A stretch of 64,000 nucleotides of DNA from Cronobacter sakazakii. Its GTDB lineage: Bacteria; Pseudomonadota; Gammaproteobacteria; Enterobacterales; Enterobacteriaceae. The stretch is taken from assembly GCF_000982825.1 (NCBI RefSeq), contig NZ_CP011047.1, positions 1,426,001 to 1,490,000 of the forward strand, read 5' to 3'. This document shows, in pieces, positions 7,311 through 16,127 of this stretch. Position 1 is the first letter of the stretch. Each line of letters starts with the position of its first letter. The notes under the pieces were generated by a model. The model saw nothing but the letters and a program-made list of their open reading frames with translations. It had not been told where the DNA came from and ran no database searches. The position numbers were made by a program, and so were the translations under genes.

Positions 7311-8663
7311 TTACTCGAAGAGATTGTGGTGCAGCTTCTGGACGACCTGTTCGGCATCGTTGCCCGGCACCAGGAAGCAGAGGTTATAGCTCGACGCGCC
7401 GTAGCAAATCATGCGGATGTTAAACGGCTCCAGCACGCCAAACACCTCTTTGCCGACGCCGCAGGCTTTGGAGAGGTTATTGCCAATCAACGCCACCAGC
7501 GCCAGGTTTTCTTCCACCTCCACGCGGCAGAGCGAGGAGAGCTCGGTCAGCAGCGCCTGCGTCAGCAGCGTATCGCCGGTTGACGTGGAGCCGGTCGTGT
7601 CGAGCGTCAGCGCCACGCTCACTTCCGACGTGGTAATGAGATCGACCGAAATATTATGGCGCGCCAGGATGCTGAACACTTCCGCGAGGAAACCGCGCGA
7701 GTGCAGCATGTTCAGGCTGTGGAGCGTCAGCAGCGTCTGCTTGCGGCGCAGCGCCAGCGCGCGGAACAGCGGCGGGTTGGTGGTTTTGTTGCACACCAGC
7801 GTGCCGCCTGCTTTAGGGTCTTTGCTGGAGCCGACAAACACCGGAATATCGCTGCGCACGGCCGGCAGCAGCGTCGCCGGGTGCAGCACTTTCGCGCCGA
7901 ATGTCGCCATCTCGGCAGCTTCTTCAAAGGCGATTTCATCAATGCGTTTCGCGGCGGGCACCACGCGCGGATCGGTGGTGTAAATGCCCGGCACGTCGGT
8001 CCAGATATCCACGCGGCGCGCTTTCAGCGCCTCGGCGAGCAGGGCGGCGGTATAGTCGCTGCCGCCGCGGCCAAGCGTAGTGGTGCGTCCTTTGGCTTCG
8101 CTGCCGATAAAACCCTGGGTGATAACCAGCCCTTCCGCCAGGCGCGGCGCGAGCTGCTGCGTACAGAGTTCGGCGAGCGCCGCGACATCCGGCTCGGCGC
8201 GGCCGAAGCGGTCGCTGGTGCGCATCACTTTACGCACGTCAAACCACAGCGCGTCCACGCCGCGCTCGCGCAGGATCTCGACAAACAGCAGGGTGGACAT
8301 CAGCTCGCCGTGGCTGACCAGCTCATCGGTAAGCGCGGTGGAGGTCGCAAGCGACGCGGCTTCGGAAAGCGTGGCGATGTTTTCCAGCAGGCGATCAATC
8401 TCTTCGCGGATAACCGTCGGGTTTTGCAGGCGTTCCAGAATGTCGTACTGAATTTTGCGGATGGTGTCGAGCTTTACATAGCGCTCGGTCGCTTCGAGCC
8501 CTTCAGCCAGCGCCACCAGCAGGTTGGTGATCCCGGCGGAGGCGGAAAGCACCACGAGACGGACGTGAGCGTCGTCCAGGACGACATTGGCGCTGCGGTT
8601 CATGGCGTCGAAATCCGCCACGCTGGTGCCGCCAAATTTAGCGACCACTAAAGAATCTGTCAT
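7311..8663 (-). CDS. lysC: LysC, lysine-sensitive aspartokinase III
   Basis: A 450-residue aspartate kinase, one residue longer than E. coli LysC and very similar to it. It phosphorylates aspartate in the first step of lysine, threonine, methionine and diaminopimelate synthesis. KFGGTSVADFDAMNRSA (9-25) is the kinase signature; TTLGRGGSDYTAALLAEAL and DIWTDVPGIYTTDPR are catalytic or nucleotide-binding segments. C-terminal ACT domains (TLLTLHSLNML, SVDLITTSEVSVALTLD) bind lysine. Regulation is by lysine feedback and by the lysine riboswitch in its leader. It is convergent with the rtc operon. Confidence 0.97.
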   Translation of the reverse strand: MTDSLVVAKFGGTSVADFDAMNRSANVVLDDAHVRLVVLSASAGITNLLVALAEGLEATERYVKLDTIRKIQYDILERLQNPTVIREEIDRLLENIATLSEAASLATSTALTDELVSHGELMSTLLFVEILRERGVDALWFDVRKVMRTSDRFGRAEPDVAALAELCTQQLAPRLAEGLVITQGFIGSEAKGRTTTLGRGGSDYTAALLAEALKARRVDIWTDVPGIYTTDPRVVPAAKRIDEIAFEEAAEMATFGAKVLHPATLLPAVRSDIPVFVGSSKDPKAGGTLVCNKTTNPPLFRALALRRKQTLLTLHSLNMLHSRGFLAEVFSILARHNISVDLITTSEVSVALTLDTTGSTSTGDTLLTQALLTELSSLCRVEVEENLALVALIGNNLSKACGVGKEVFGVLEPFNIRMICYGASSYNLCFLVPGNDAEQVVQKLHHNLFE

Positions 8664-8780
8664 AACAACCTCGTGTCAGGGCGCCATTCATCATGTATGG
8701 CGGAATCTGTTCAGCCTGGGCACAAGGAAAGCGCAGTAAAGGGGCGGACGCAGGAGTATAAAACCAACGTTACGATACAC

Positions 8781-8966
8781 CCAGAAGCGCTCCACCTTGC
8801 GAAACGTTCGACTGCCGTCGTTTCGGGTGACAGCCCAGGGGATTCAGCCCCTGCAGCCGATGACGCGCCTTACCAGACAGCGCGCCATCTCGGCGTCGTT
8901 CCCCCTCGCGTGTGGTCGTAGGACGGGTTCCTCGCACACGTTACCTGGCCGACGCGCCTCTTCCGG
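8781..8966 (-). promoter_or_regulatory. Lysine riboswitch (L-box) of lysC
   Basis: On the minus strand the aptamer shows GAAGAGGCGCG near its start, the GCTGCAGGGGCTGAATCCCC segment and TGTCACC. These match the E. coli lysC leader almost word for word. P1 is formed by CCGGAAG (8966-8960) with CTTCTGG (8787-8781). The region between 8780 and the lysC start is the expression platform; I did not resolve its alternative folds. It lowers LysC synthesis when lysine is plentiful. Confidence 0.92.
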
Positions 8967-9091
8967 TTTTCCTTCATATTTCAGGCTGTGGCGGCGTTGG
9001 TTGCGCTTGCTCACCCCAGTCACATACTTTTGCATGCTCCTGGGGATTCACTCGCTTACCGTCTTGCCACATCCCGAACTATTTTGGAAAA
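8967..9091. repeat. ERIC element abutting the lysine aptamer
   Basis: About 125 bp bounded by TTTTCC and GGAAAA. It contains GCTCACCCCAGTCAC and GCTCCTGGGGATTCAC, the two arms of the ERIC palindrome. It begins at the very base next to the aptamer P1 stem. Confidence 0.88.
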
Positions 9092-9172
9092 CAATGATTT
9101 TCGTCCTGTTTGTGGCTACTTCGCTGCGTCGCCGCCTTCGCGTAACCCCAAACCGTTTGAAAATCGTGTTCT

Positions 9173-9236
9173 CTTTCTTTCTCAGGCTATGGCGGCATTG
9201 GTTGCGCTTGCCATACCCGAACTCATCTGAAAAACG
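9173..9236. repeat. Internally deleted ERIC copy
   Basis: CTCAGGCTATGGCGGCATTGG runs into GTTGCGCTTGC, then CATACCCGAACTCATCTGAAAAA. This is the outer part of the neighbouring ERIC element (TTCAGGCTGTGGCGGCGTTGG and ACATCCCGAACTATTTTGG) with the central palindrome removed. The intervening 9092-9172 shows no gene. Confidence 0.65.
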
Positions 9237-9597
9237 CTGACGCCGTGCTGCTGTTTTATTGCCGTAATGCGCAAAACCCTAAGCGGGCGTCAGAGGCGGC
9301 TTCAGGTTGCGTAAGCAAGTAACTAAAGCCGCAGAAAAAAACAGGCCAGGCGTGCGCAGGGCGCGTCGGGCCGGTACTTATTCATAAATAAAGGGTTGGC
9401 CGGGGGATTGTCAACGATACGGTCATGGGGATTTTTCATATTACGCAGGCTGCCAGGAAAATAACTTATAACGACTATACTTTTCTCTTGTCGCCGGGGA
9501 GGCTGGCGTCCGGCCTTATGATAAAAATCATCACAATTTCAGCGACTGGCGCTACAATCGACCGCAGTCACAATTCTCAAATCACAAGAGTATTGCT
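9237..9597 (+). other. Intergenic region with the pgi promoter area
   Basis: No coding frame is convincing in these 361 bases. The part nearest pgi is AT-richer and holds possible -10 boxes such as GACTATACTTT near 9474-9484. The lysC promoter on the other strand must lie in or beyond the ERIC copies; I could not identify it. Confidence 0.4.
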
Positions 9598-11247
9598 ATG
9601 AAAAACATCAACCCAACGCAGACTTCTGCCTGGCAGGCACTACAAAATCACTTCGACGCGATGAAAGAGGTCACCCTCGCGGAACTCTTCGCGAAAGACG
9701 CTGACCGCTTCGGTAAATTCTCCGCCACCTTCAACGATCAGATGCTGGTGGACTACTCCAAAAACCGCATCACGGAAGAAACCCTCAGCAAGCTGCTGGA
9801 CCTGGCAAAAGAGACCGATCTGGCGGGCGCCATTAAATCGATGTTCTCCGGCGAGAAGATCAACCGCACTGAAGACCGCGCCGTACTGCACGTCGCACTG
9901 CGCAACCGCAGCAATACGCCGATTCTGGTAGACGGCAAAGATGTGATGCCGGAAGTGAACGCCGTGCTGGAGAAGATGAAAAAATTCTCCGAGGCCATTA
10001 TCTCCGGCGAATGGAAAGGCTATACCGGCAAGCCCATCACTGACGTGGTAAACATCGGTATTGGCGGATCTGACCTCGGCCCGTTCATGGTGACCGAAGC
10101 GCTGCGCCCGTACAAAAACCACCTCAACATGCACTTTGTTTCTAACGTCGACGGCACCCACATCGCCGAAGTGCTGAAAAAGGTGAACCCGGAAAGCACC
10201 CTGTTCCTGGTGGCGTCCAAAACCTTCACCACCCAGGAAACCATGACCAACGCTCACAGCGCGCGTGACTGGTTCCTGAAAACCGCCGGTGACGAAAAAC
10301 ACGTGGCGAAGCACTTCGCGGCGCTCTCCACCAACGCCAAAGCGGTCGGCGATTTCGGCATTGATACCGCCAATATGTTTGAGTTCTGGGACTGGGTCGG
10401 CGGCCGTTACTCCCTGTGGTCGGCGATTGGCCTCTCCATCATTCTGTCCGTGGGTTACGACAACTTTGTTGAGCTGCTCTCCGGCGCGCACGAGATGGAC
10501 AAACACTTCTCCACCACGCCGTTTGAGAAAAACCTGCCGGTGCTGCTGGCGCTGATTGGCATCTGGTACAACAACTTCTTTGGTGCCGAAACCGAAGCGA
10601 TTCTGCCGTACGACCAGTACATGCACCGTTTCGCGGCGTACTTCCAGCAGGGCAATATGGAATCCAACGGCAAATACGTTGACCGCAACGGCAACGCCGT
10701 GGATTACCAGACCGGCCCGATTATCTGGGGTGAGCCGGGCACTAACGGCCAGCACGCGTTCTATCAGCTGATCCACCAGGGCACTAAACTGGTGCCGTGC
10801 GATTTCATCGCACCGGCGATTACGCATAATCCGCTCTCTGATCACCATCAGAAACTGCTCTCGAACTTCTTCGCCCAGACCGAAGCGCTGGCGTTCGGTA
10901 AATCCCGCGACGTGGTGGAGCAAGAGTTCCGCGACCAGGGGAAAGATCCGGCTCAGCTGGAAAACGTGGTGCCGTTCAAGGTGTTTGAAGGCAACCGCCC
11001 GACCAACTCTATTCTGCTGCGTGAAATCACTCCGTTCAGCCTGGGCGCGCTGATTGCGCTCTACGAGCACAAAATCTTCACCCAGGGCGCCATCCTGAAC
11101 ATCTTCACCTTCGACCAGTGGGGCGTGGAGTTGGGTAAACAGCTTGCTAACCGCATTCTGCCGGAACTGGGTGATAACAAAGAAATCGCCAGCCACGACA
11201 GCTCCACCAACGGCTTAATTAACCGTTATAAAGCCTGGCGCGGTTGA
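9598..11247 (+). CDS. pgi: Pgi, glucose-6-phosphate isomerase
   Basis: A 549-residue cytoplasmic enzyme, the same length as in E. coli. It interconverts glucose 6-phosphate and fructose 6-phosphate. Family signatures are present: NIGIGGSDLGPFMVTEAL, SKTFTTQETMTNA, the catalytic Glu in GANGQH-like GTNGQHAFYQLIHQG, and GVELGKQLANRILPEL near the C-terminus. The start at 9598 follows AAGAG. It is a single-gene unit with its own terminator. A 518-residue open frame on the opposite strand is a codon-bias shadow. Confidence 0.98.
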   Translation: MKNINPTQTSAWQALQNHFDAMKEVTLAELFAKDADRFGKFSATFNDQMLVDYSKNRITEETLSKLLDLAKETDLAGAIKSMFSGEKINRTEDRAVLHVALRNRSNTPILVDGKDVMPEVNAVLEKMKKFSEAIISGEWKGYTGKPITDVVNIGIGGSDLGPFMVTEALRPYKNHLNMHFVSNVDGTHIAEVLKKVNPESTLFLVASKTFTTQETMTNAHSARDWFLKTAGDEKHVAKHFAALSTNAKAVGDFGIDTANMFEFWDWVGGRYSLWSAIGLSIILSVGYDNFVELLSGAHEMDKHFSTTPFEKNLPVLLALIGIWYNNFFGAETEAILPYDQYMHRFAAYFQQGNMESNGKYVDRNGNAVDYQTGPIIWGEPGTNGQHAFYQLIHQGTKLVPCDFIAPAITHNPLSDHHQKLLSNFFAQTEALAFGKSRDVVEQEFRDQGKDPAQLENVVPFKVFEGNRPTNSILLREITPFSLGALIALYEHKIFTQGAILNIFTFDQWGVELGKQLANRILPELGDNKEIASHDSSTNGLINRYKAWRG

Positions 11248-11277
11248 TTTTAAATAAGCGTGTCAAATAAGCGTAAT

Positions 11278-11306
11278 GATGCCGGCAATATGCCGGCATT
11301 TTTTTC
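11278..11306 (+). terminator. pgi terminator
   Basis: ATGCCGGC-AATAT-GCCGGCAT followed by seven T. It is a strong symmetric stem just after pgi. Confidence 0.92.
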
Positions 11307-11628
11307 TCAGATAAATCTTGTTGTTCGCCCACGTCCCGCTACTCTTTAATCTTGAGGTTAATCCGAAAATCGCCGTGCCCGTCTTCTGCACGCCTGAAAT
11401 GTTTCAGATAAACCGGATTTCCATTTTGCAGGGATATATTATAACAAGTTGAAAAACAGGCGATTTATATAAAATCTATTACGCCATCCTGCGCCATTTG
11501 TCTAATTATCCTAAAACCCTGTGCCTATTTCCCTGTGTCGTAAACCGGCAGGGGTTGTTGTGTATACTCGGAAGCGCCTGAAAAGCTTTTCAGGTAAATC
11601 TCCATTCATTCAATGAAGGGAAATTGAT
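11307..11628 (+). promoter_or_regulatory. Upstream region of yjbEFGH
   Basis: About 320 bp without a gene. An extended -10 (TGTGTATACT, around 11560-11569) lies about 60 bp before yjbE. CTAATTATCCTAAAA near 11501-11515 loosely resembles half of an RcsAB box. In E. coli this operon answers to the Rcs system, but the match here is weak. A small AAAAGCTTTTC palindrome precedes the ribosome-binding site. Confidence 0.45.
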
Positions 11629-11877
11629 ATGAAGAAAATCCTTAGTGGCGTTTTCGCCATTGCAGCGCTTGGCGCTGTCTCAGCCCAGGCTGCACCGGTT
11701 AGCGTCGGTGAAGCGGCAGGCTCGGCAGCGACCTCCGTGTCGGTTGGCAGCTCCAGCGCCACCGCGTCAAGCACTGTAGGGTCGGTTGTTGGTGTGGCGC
11801 TTGCCGCCACCGGCGGCGGCGATGGTTCCAACACCGGGACCACGACCACCACCACCACCAGCACTGCCACCCAGTAA
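11629..11877 (+). CDS. yjbE: YjbE, small secreted exopolysaccharide-operon protein
   Basis: An 82-residue protein with a signal peptide (MKKILSGVFAIAALGAVSAQA, cleavage after AQA) and a mature part of about 60 residues made almost only of Ser, Ala, Thr, Gly and Val, ending in a Thr run (TGTTTTTTTSTATQ). This matches E. coli YjbE, first gene of yjbEFGH, which affects extracellular polysaccharide. Function of the protein itself is unknown. A terminator-like hairpin after it probably makes yjbE more abundant than the rest of the operon. Confidence 0.9.
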   Translation: MKKILSGVFAIAALGAVSAQAAPVSVGEAAGSAATSVSVGSSSATASSTVGSVVGVALAATGGGDGSNTGTTTTTTTSTATQ

Positions 11878-11897
11878 ACCCTTCGGGGGCTTTAACC

Positions 11898-11934
11898 ATA
11901 ACCACACTACGGTGTGGTTATTTTGACTTTTTTT
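11898..11934 (+). terminator. Attenuating hairpin between yjbE and yjbF
   Basis: ATAACCACAC-TACG-GTGTGGTTAT followed by T-rich sequence. It is placed so that part of the yjbE transcripts would end here. Confidence 0.75.
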
Positions 11935-11945
11935 GGGGAAATATC

Positions 11946-12581
11946 GTGAAGCGACTCGCGATTGTGTTGATGTGCCTGATGATTCAGGCCTGCTCCACCA
12001 CGACCAAGGGACTCGGCAATTCACTCAGGCAAAGTATTTTCGGCCCGGATGGCGTGCAGCTCACGGATGACGATATCCAGAACATGCCCTACGCCAGCCA
12101 GTACATGATGCTGAATAACGGCCCGCAGCTTTTTGTGGTGCTCGCTTTTTCTGAAAACGGCCAGCAAAAATGGGTGACGCAGGACCGCGCGACGATCGTG
12201 ACGCAGCATGGCCGCGTCGTGAAAACCTTAAGCCTCGCCGATAACCTGATAGACATTAACAATCTGGCGGCCGATCCGCTGGCGCACGCAAATCAGATTA
12301 TCGACGGCGCAAGCTGGACGCGCACGATGGGCTGGACGGAACGCCATCAGGTGCGTTACGCCACCGCCCGCTCCACCTTTACCTGGGATGGTACCGATAC
12401 CCTGAAAGTGGGCAGCGACATCACGCCGGTGCGCATTCTGGATGAAGAAGTGACCACAGAAGCCGCCACCTGGCACAACCGCTTCTGGGTGGACAGCGAT
12501 GGGCAGATTCGTCAGTCAAAACAATATCTGGGTGCGGGGTATTTTCCGGTCACCACCATTCTGTTGAAGGCAGCGAAATAA
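11946..12581 (+). CDS. yjbF: YjbF, lipoprotein of the exopolysaccharide operon (GfcB family)
   Basis: A 211-residue lipoprotein. The N-terminus MKRLAIVLMCLMIQAC ends in a lipobox with Cys16, the lipidated residue. The mature domain, with DGVQLTDDDIQNMPYASQYM and TMGWTERHQVRYATARSTF, belongs to the YjbF/GfcB family found with group 4 capsule and related polysaccharide genes. It probably sits in the inner leaflet of the outer membrane and works with YjbG and YjbH in polymer export. Its stop overlaps the yjbG start by one base (TAATG), indicating coupling. Confidence 0.94.
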   Translation: MKRLAIVLMCLMIQACSTTTKGLGNSLRQSIFGPDGVQLTDDDIQNMPYASQYMMLNNGPQLFVVLAFSENGQQKWVTQDRATIVTQHGRVVKTLSLADNLIDINNLAADPLAHANQIIDGASWTRTMGWTERHQVRYATARSTFTWDGTDTLKVGSDITPVRILDEEVTTEAATWHNRFWVDSDGQIRQSKQYLGAGYFPVTTILLKAAK

Positions 12582-13315
12582 TGAAAACCACACTTATCGC
12601 TTCGCTGATTTTTAGCCTCGGCAGCTTTTGCGCTTTCGCCGACGGCACCATTACCGTTTATCGGGACCATGCACAGCCGCTAAAAGTCTCCGGCGCGAAA
12701 CATCTCGCCGATCTGGTTTCTCAACCGCAGTTAGCCGGCAGCTGGTGGCTGGGTGCGGTTATCAGCGAACGTCAGGCAAGCGTTGAGGCGCAGGCGCAGC
12801 ATCAGGTGCTGTTAAATCGCCTCGCGTCTCTTGCCGCCGAAGAGGGCGGCGATGACGGCGCGGCGATTAACCGCGTGCGCCAGCAGTTACAGGCCATCAA
12901 AGTGACAGGCCGTCAGAGAGTGATCCTCGACCCGGACCGCGTGCGGGTGCGTCCGCACAACAACCCGCCGCTGGAAGGCGATTACGAGCTGTGGGTGGGC
13001 CCGCAACCGTCCACCATTACGCTTGTCGGGCTCGTCAGCGCGCCGGGCAAAAAAACGTTTACGCCCGGCAAACCGGTGACCGATTACCTGGACGACGTCA
13101 GCCGTCTGAGCGGTGCCGAGCGCAGCTACGCGTGGCTGATTCAGCCGACCGGGCGCGTGGAAAAGGTGCCGGTGGCGTACTGGAATAAGCGCCACGTAGA
13201 GCCGATGCCCGGCAGCATTCTGTATGTCGGCTTCGCTGACCATACGTTTACCTCAGCGTATGACGGGCTGAACGAGCAAATCATCTCTTCTCTGACGCAT
13301 CGGATACCGGATTAA
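12581..13315 (+). CDS. yjbG: YjbG, periplasmic GfcC-family protein
   Basis: A 244-residue protein with a signal peptide (cleavage after CAFA, about residue 20). It has the GfcC-family layout, including beta-grasp-type domains (ITLVGLVSAPGKKTFTPGK and PGSILYVGF). GfcC proteins resemble parts of the Wza polysaccharide exporter. Its place between a lipoprotein and an outer-membrane protein supports a role in exopolysaccharide passage. It overlaps both neighbours by single bases (TAATG at each junction), so yjbFGH is one tightly coupled unit. Confidence 0.93.
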   Translation: MKTTLIASLIFSLGSFCAFADGTITVYRDHAQPLKVSGAKHLADLVSQPQLAGSWWLGAVISERQASVEAQAQHQVLLNRLASLAAEEGGDDGAAINRVRQQLQAIKVTGRQRVILDPDRVRVRPHNNPPLEGDYELWVGPQPSTITLVGLVSAPGKKTFTPGKPVTDYLDDVSRLSGAERSYAWLIQPTGRVEKVPVAYWNKRHVEPMPGSILYVGFADHTFTSAYDGLNEQIISSLTHRIPD

Positions 13316-15411
13316 TGAAAAAACATTACTACTTCAGCCTGCTGGCGCTGGCGGTCGCTTCCGCCTGCCATGCCGAAACGTATCCGGCACCGGTGGGCCC
13401 TTCGCAGTCAGATTTCGGCGGCGTCGGCCTGATGCAGACGCCGACGGCGCGCATGGCGCGCGAGGGCGAGCTGAGCCTGAACTATCGCGATAACGATCAG
13501 TATCGTTACTACTCCGCGTCCATTCAGCTCTTTCCGTGGCTGGAAACCACGCTGCGCTACACCGACGTGCGCACCCGCGAATACTCCAACGTGGATGCGT
13601 TCTCCGGCGACCAGACCTATAAAGATAAAGCGTTCGATCTCAAGCTGCGCCTGTGGGAAGAGGGCTACTGGCTACCGCAGGTGGCGGTGGGCGCGCGCGA
13701 TATCGGCGGTACGGGGCTGTTTGACGCCGAATATCTGGTCGCCAGCAAAGCCTGGGGGCCGTTTGATTTCTCGCTCGGTCTCGGCTGGGGCTATCTCGGT
13801 ACGAGCGGCAACGTGAAGAACCCACTCTGTCAGTACGACGATAAATTCTGCTACCGCGACCCGAGCTATCAGCGCGCGGGCTCCATTGACGGCAGCACCA
13901 TGTTCCACGGACCGGCGGCGATTTTCGGCGGTATCGAATACCAGACGCCGTGGCAGCCGCTGCGCCTGAAGCTGGAGTATGAAGGCAACAACTATACCCA
14001 GGACTTCGCAGGCAAAATCGATCAGAAAAGCAAATTCAACGTGGGCGCGATTTACCGCGTCGCCGACTGGGCGGACGTTAACCTGAGCTACGAGCGCGGC
14101 AACACCGTGATGTTCGGCTTTACGCTGCGCACCAACTTTAACGATCTGCGCCCGTCCTATAACGATAACCGTCGCCCTGAGTATGATCCGCAGCCGCAGG
14201 ACGCGGTGTTGCAGCACAGCGTGGTGGCGAACCAGCTCACTTCGCTGAAATACAACGCCGGGCTTAACGATCCGCAGATTCAGGTGAAGGGCGATACGCT
14301 TTACGTGACGGGCGAGCAGTATAAATACCGTGATTCGCGTGAAGGGATCGAGCGCGCCAACCGCATCATCATGAATGACCTGCCGCAGGGCGTGAACCGT
14401 ATCCGCGTGACCGAAACGCGCCTTAACATGCCGCAGGTCACAACAGAAACTGACGTGGCGAGCCTGAAGCGTCATCTGGAAGGTGAGCCACTCGGTCATG
14501 AGACGCCGCTCGCACAGCAGCGCATGACGCCGGTCGTTGCCGAGAACCCGGAACAGGGCTGGTATATTGAGAAATCACGCTTTAATGTCGCGATAAACCC
14601 GGTGCTGAACCAGTCCATCGGCGGCCCGGAAAACTTTTACATGTACCAGCTGGGCCTGATGGGCACCGCCGACTGGTGGATGACCGACCATCTGCTGACG
14701 TCCGGCAGCGTGTTTGTGAACCTCGCGAATAACTACGACAAGTTCAACTACACCGACCCGAAAGATAATTCGCCGCTGCCGCGCGTGCGTACCCGCGTGC
14801 GTGAATATGTGGAGAACAACTATTACGTTAACAACCTGCAGGCGAACTACTTCCAGCATCTGGGCGGCGATTTCTACGGCCAGATCTACGCGGGCTATCT
14901 GGAAACCATGTATGCCGGCGCGGGCGCGGAAGTGCTGTGGCGTCCGGTGGACAGCAACTGGGCGTTCGGTATCAACGGCAACTACGTGAAACAGCGCGAC
15001 TGGACCAGCCCGCAGAATATGATGAAATTCACCGATTACAGCGTGAAAACCGGTCATCTGACCGCGTACTGGACCCCGCCGTTTGCGCAGGATGTGCTGA
15101 TTAAAGCGAGCGTCGGGCAGTATCTGGCAGGCGATAAGGGCGGCACGCTGGAAGTCGCGAAACACTTCGACAGCGGAATTGTGGTGGGCGCGTACGCGAC
15201 TATCACTAACGTGTCGCCGGAGGAGTACGGCGAGGGCGATTTCACCAAGGGCGTGTATGTATCGGTGCCGTTTGATCTCTTCACCACAAGCCCGACCCGC
15301 AGCCGCGCGGCGATCGGCTGGACGCCGCTCACCCGTGACGGCGGCCAGATGCTGGGCCGTAAGTTTGATCTCTATAGCATGACCAGCGATAAGAGCCTGA
15401 ATTTCCGGTAA
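13315..15411 (+). CDS. yjbH: YjbH, outer-membrane GfcD-family protein
   Basis: A 698-residue protein with a signal peptide (cleavage after CHA, residue 20) and a long beta-rich body. Family marks include GGVGLMQTPTARMAREGEL, YYSASIQLFPWLETTLRYTD, AFDLKLRLWEEGYWLPQV and a C-terminus ending in SLNFR. YjbH/GfcD proteins are predicted outer-membrane beta-barrels, recently proposed to contain two barrels, for polysaccharide export. It is the last gene of the operon. No terminator hairpin with a T-run follows directly; instead a palindromic repeat array starts 45 bp downstream. Confidence 0.95.
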   Translation: MKKHYYFSLLALAVASACHAETYPAPVGPSQSDFGGVGLMQTPTARMAREGELSLNYRDNDQYRYYSASIQLFPWLETTLRYTDVRTREYSNVDAFSGDQTYKDKAFDLKLRLWEEGYWLPQVAVGARDIGGTGLFDAEYLVASKAWGPFDFSLGLGWGYLGTSGNVKNPLCQYDDKFCYRDPSYQRAGSIDGSTMFHGPAAIFGGIEYQTPWQPLRLKLEYEGNNYTQDFAGKIDQKSKFNVGAIYRVADWADVNLSYERGNTVMFGFTLRTNFNDLRPSYNDNRRPEYDPQPQDAVLQHSVVANQLTSLKYNAGLNDPQIQVKGDTLYVTGEQYKYRDSREGIERANRIIMNDLPQGVNRIRVTETRLNMPQVTTETDVASLKRHLEGEPLGHETPLAQQRMTPVVAENPEQGWYIEKSRFNVAINPVLNQSIGGPENFYMYQLGLMGTADWWMTDHLLTSGSVFVNLANNYDKFNYTDPKDNSPLPRVRTRVREYVENNYYVNNLQANYFQHLGGDFYGQIYAGYLETMYAGAGAEVLWRPVDSNWAFGINGNYVKQRDWTSPQNMMKFTDYSVKTGHLTAYWTPPFAQDVLIKASVGQYLAGDKGGTLEVAKHFDSGIVVGAYATITNVSPEEYGEGDFTKGVYVSVPFDLFTTSPTRSRAAIGWTPLTRDGGQMLGRKFDLYSMTSDKSLNFR

Positions 15412-15456
15412 TCGTGCGGTGGTTCCGGTTACGGAGCGGTGGGGGTTATGTGGGAT

Positions 15457-15642
15457 GGTGGGTGCGCTGCGCTTACCCACCCTACGGGTGATTCATGTTA
15501 GACGGTGGGTGCGCTGCGCTTACCCACCCTACGGGTGATTCATGTTAGACGGTGGGTGCGCTGCGCTTACCCACCCTACGGATGGCTTATGTTTAACGGT
15601 GGGGTGATATTTTGTAGGGCGGGTAAGCGCAGCGCACCCGCC
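15457..15642. repeat. Palindromic repeat array: three tandem 47-bp units plus one inverted copy
   Basis: The 29-bp palindrome GGTGGGTGCGCTGCGCTTAC + CCACCCTAC occurs at 15457, 15504 and 15551, with an exact 47-bp period because the spacer is copied too. An inverted variant (GTAGGGCGGGTAAGCGCAGC...) is at 15614-15642. It lies between the convergent yjbH and an acyltransferase gene, so both transcripts could end in strong hairpins here. Confidence 0.92.
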
Positions 15643-15656
15643 ACACGATTTCATGC

Positions 15657-16127
15657 TTACAATCGCCGCAACAACCGCGCCGGGTTACCGGCGTAAACGC
15701 CTTTCTCGGTAATCGACTTCGTCACCACGCTGCCTGCGCCAATCACCGCGCCGTCGCAAATCGACACCGCGAGAATGGTCGCATTGCTGCCAATCGACAC
15801 GCCATTACCAATCACAATCCGCCCCCAATTCTCGCTGTCCGGGTCCGGCTTGCCGTCGCGAAACATATCGTTGGCGAACATCACCCCGTGGCCGATAAAA
15901 CACGCTTCGCCGATGGTCACGTACTCGCAAATAAACGTATGCGACTGCACCCGCGTACCGCGACCGATGCGGGAATGGCGCTGGATCTCCACAAACGGGC
16001 CGATAAACACTTCATCGTCCAGCTCGCAGCCATACACGTTGGCGGGCTGATAAATCACCACGTCGCGCCCGACGGTCACATCGCGCACGGCCACTTCACG
16101 CCATTCCGGCACGGGATTCGTCATCAC
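15657..16127 (-). CDS. Hexapeptide-repeat acyltransferase
   Basis: A 156-residue left-handed beta-helix protein. Hexapeptide motifs such as VTVGRDVVIYQPANVYG, VFIGPFVEI, SRIGRGTRV, VTIGEACFIG, ISIGSNATI-like VSIGSNATILA and AVIGAGSVVTKS run through it, ending in the usual GVYAGNPARLLRRL. The family O- or N-acylates sugars using acetyl-CoA or another acyl-CoA; members of this size are common in surface-polysaccharide pathways. Substrate is unknown. Start is 16127 or 16124 (Met-Met); it overlaps the racemase-family gene upstream by 4 bp or 1 bp, so the two are co-translated. Confidence 0.85.
   Translation of the reverse strand: MMTNPVPEWREVAVRDVTVGRDVVIYQPANVYGCELDDEVFIGPFVEIQRHSRIGRGTRVQSHTFICEYVTIGEACFIGHGVMFANDMFRDGKPDPDSENWGRIVIGNGVSIGSNATILAVSICDGAVIGAGSVVTKSITEKGVYAGNPARLLRRL

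Noticed and set aside
8797..9240. 147-residue frame on the plus strand upstream of lysC
   Set aside because: It runs through the lysine aptamer and ERIC DNA in antisense; no homology features.
9640..11196. 518-residue open frame opposite pgi
   Set aside because: Codon-bias shadow of a certain gene; no family features and no ribosome-binding site.
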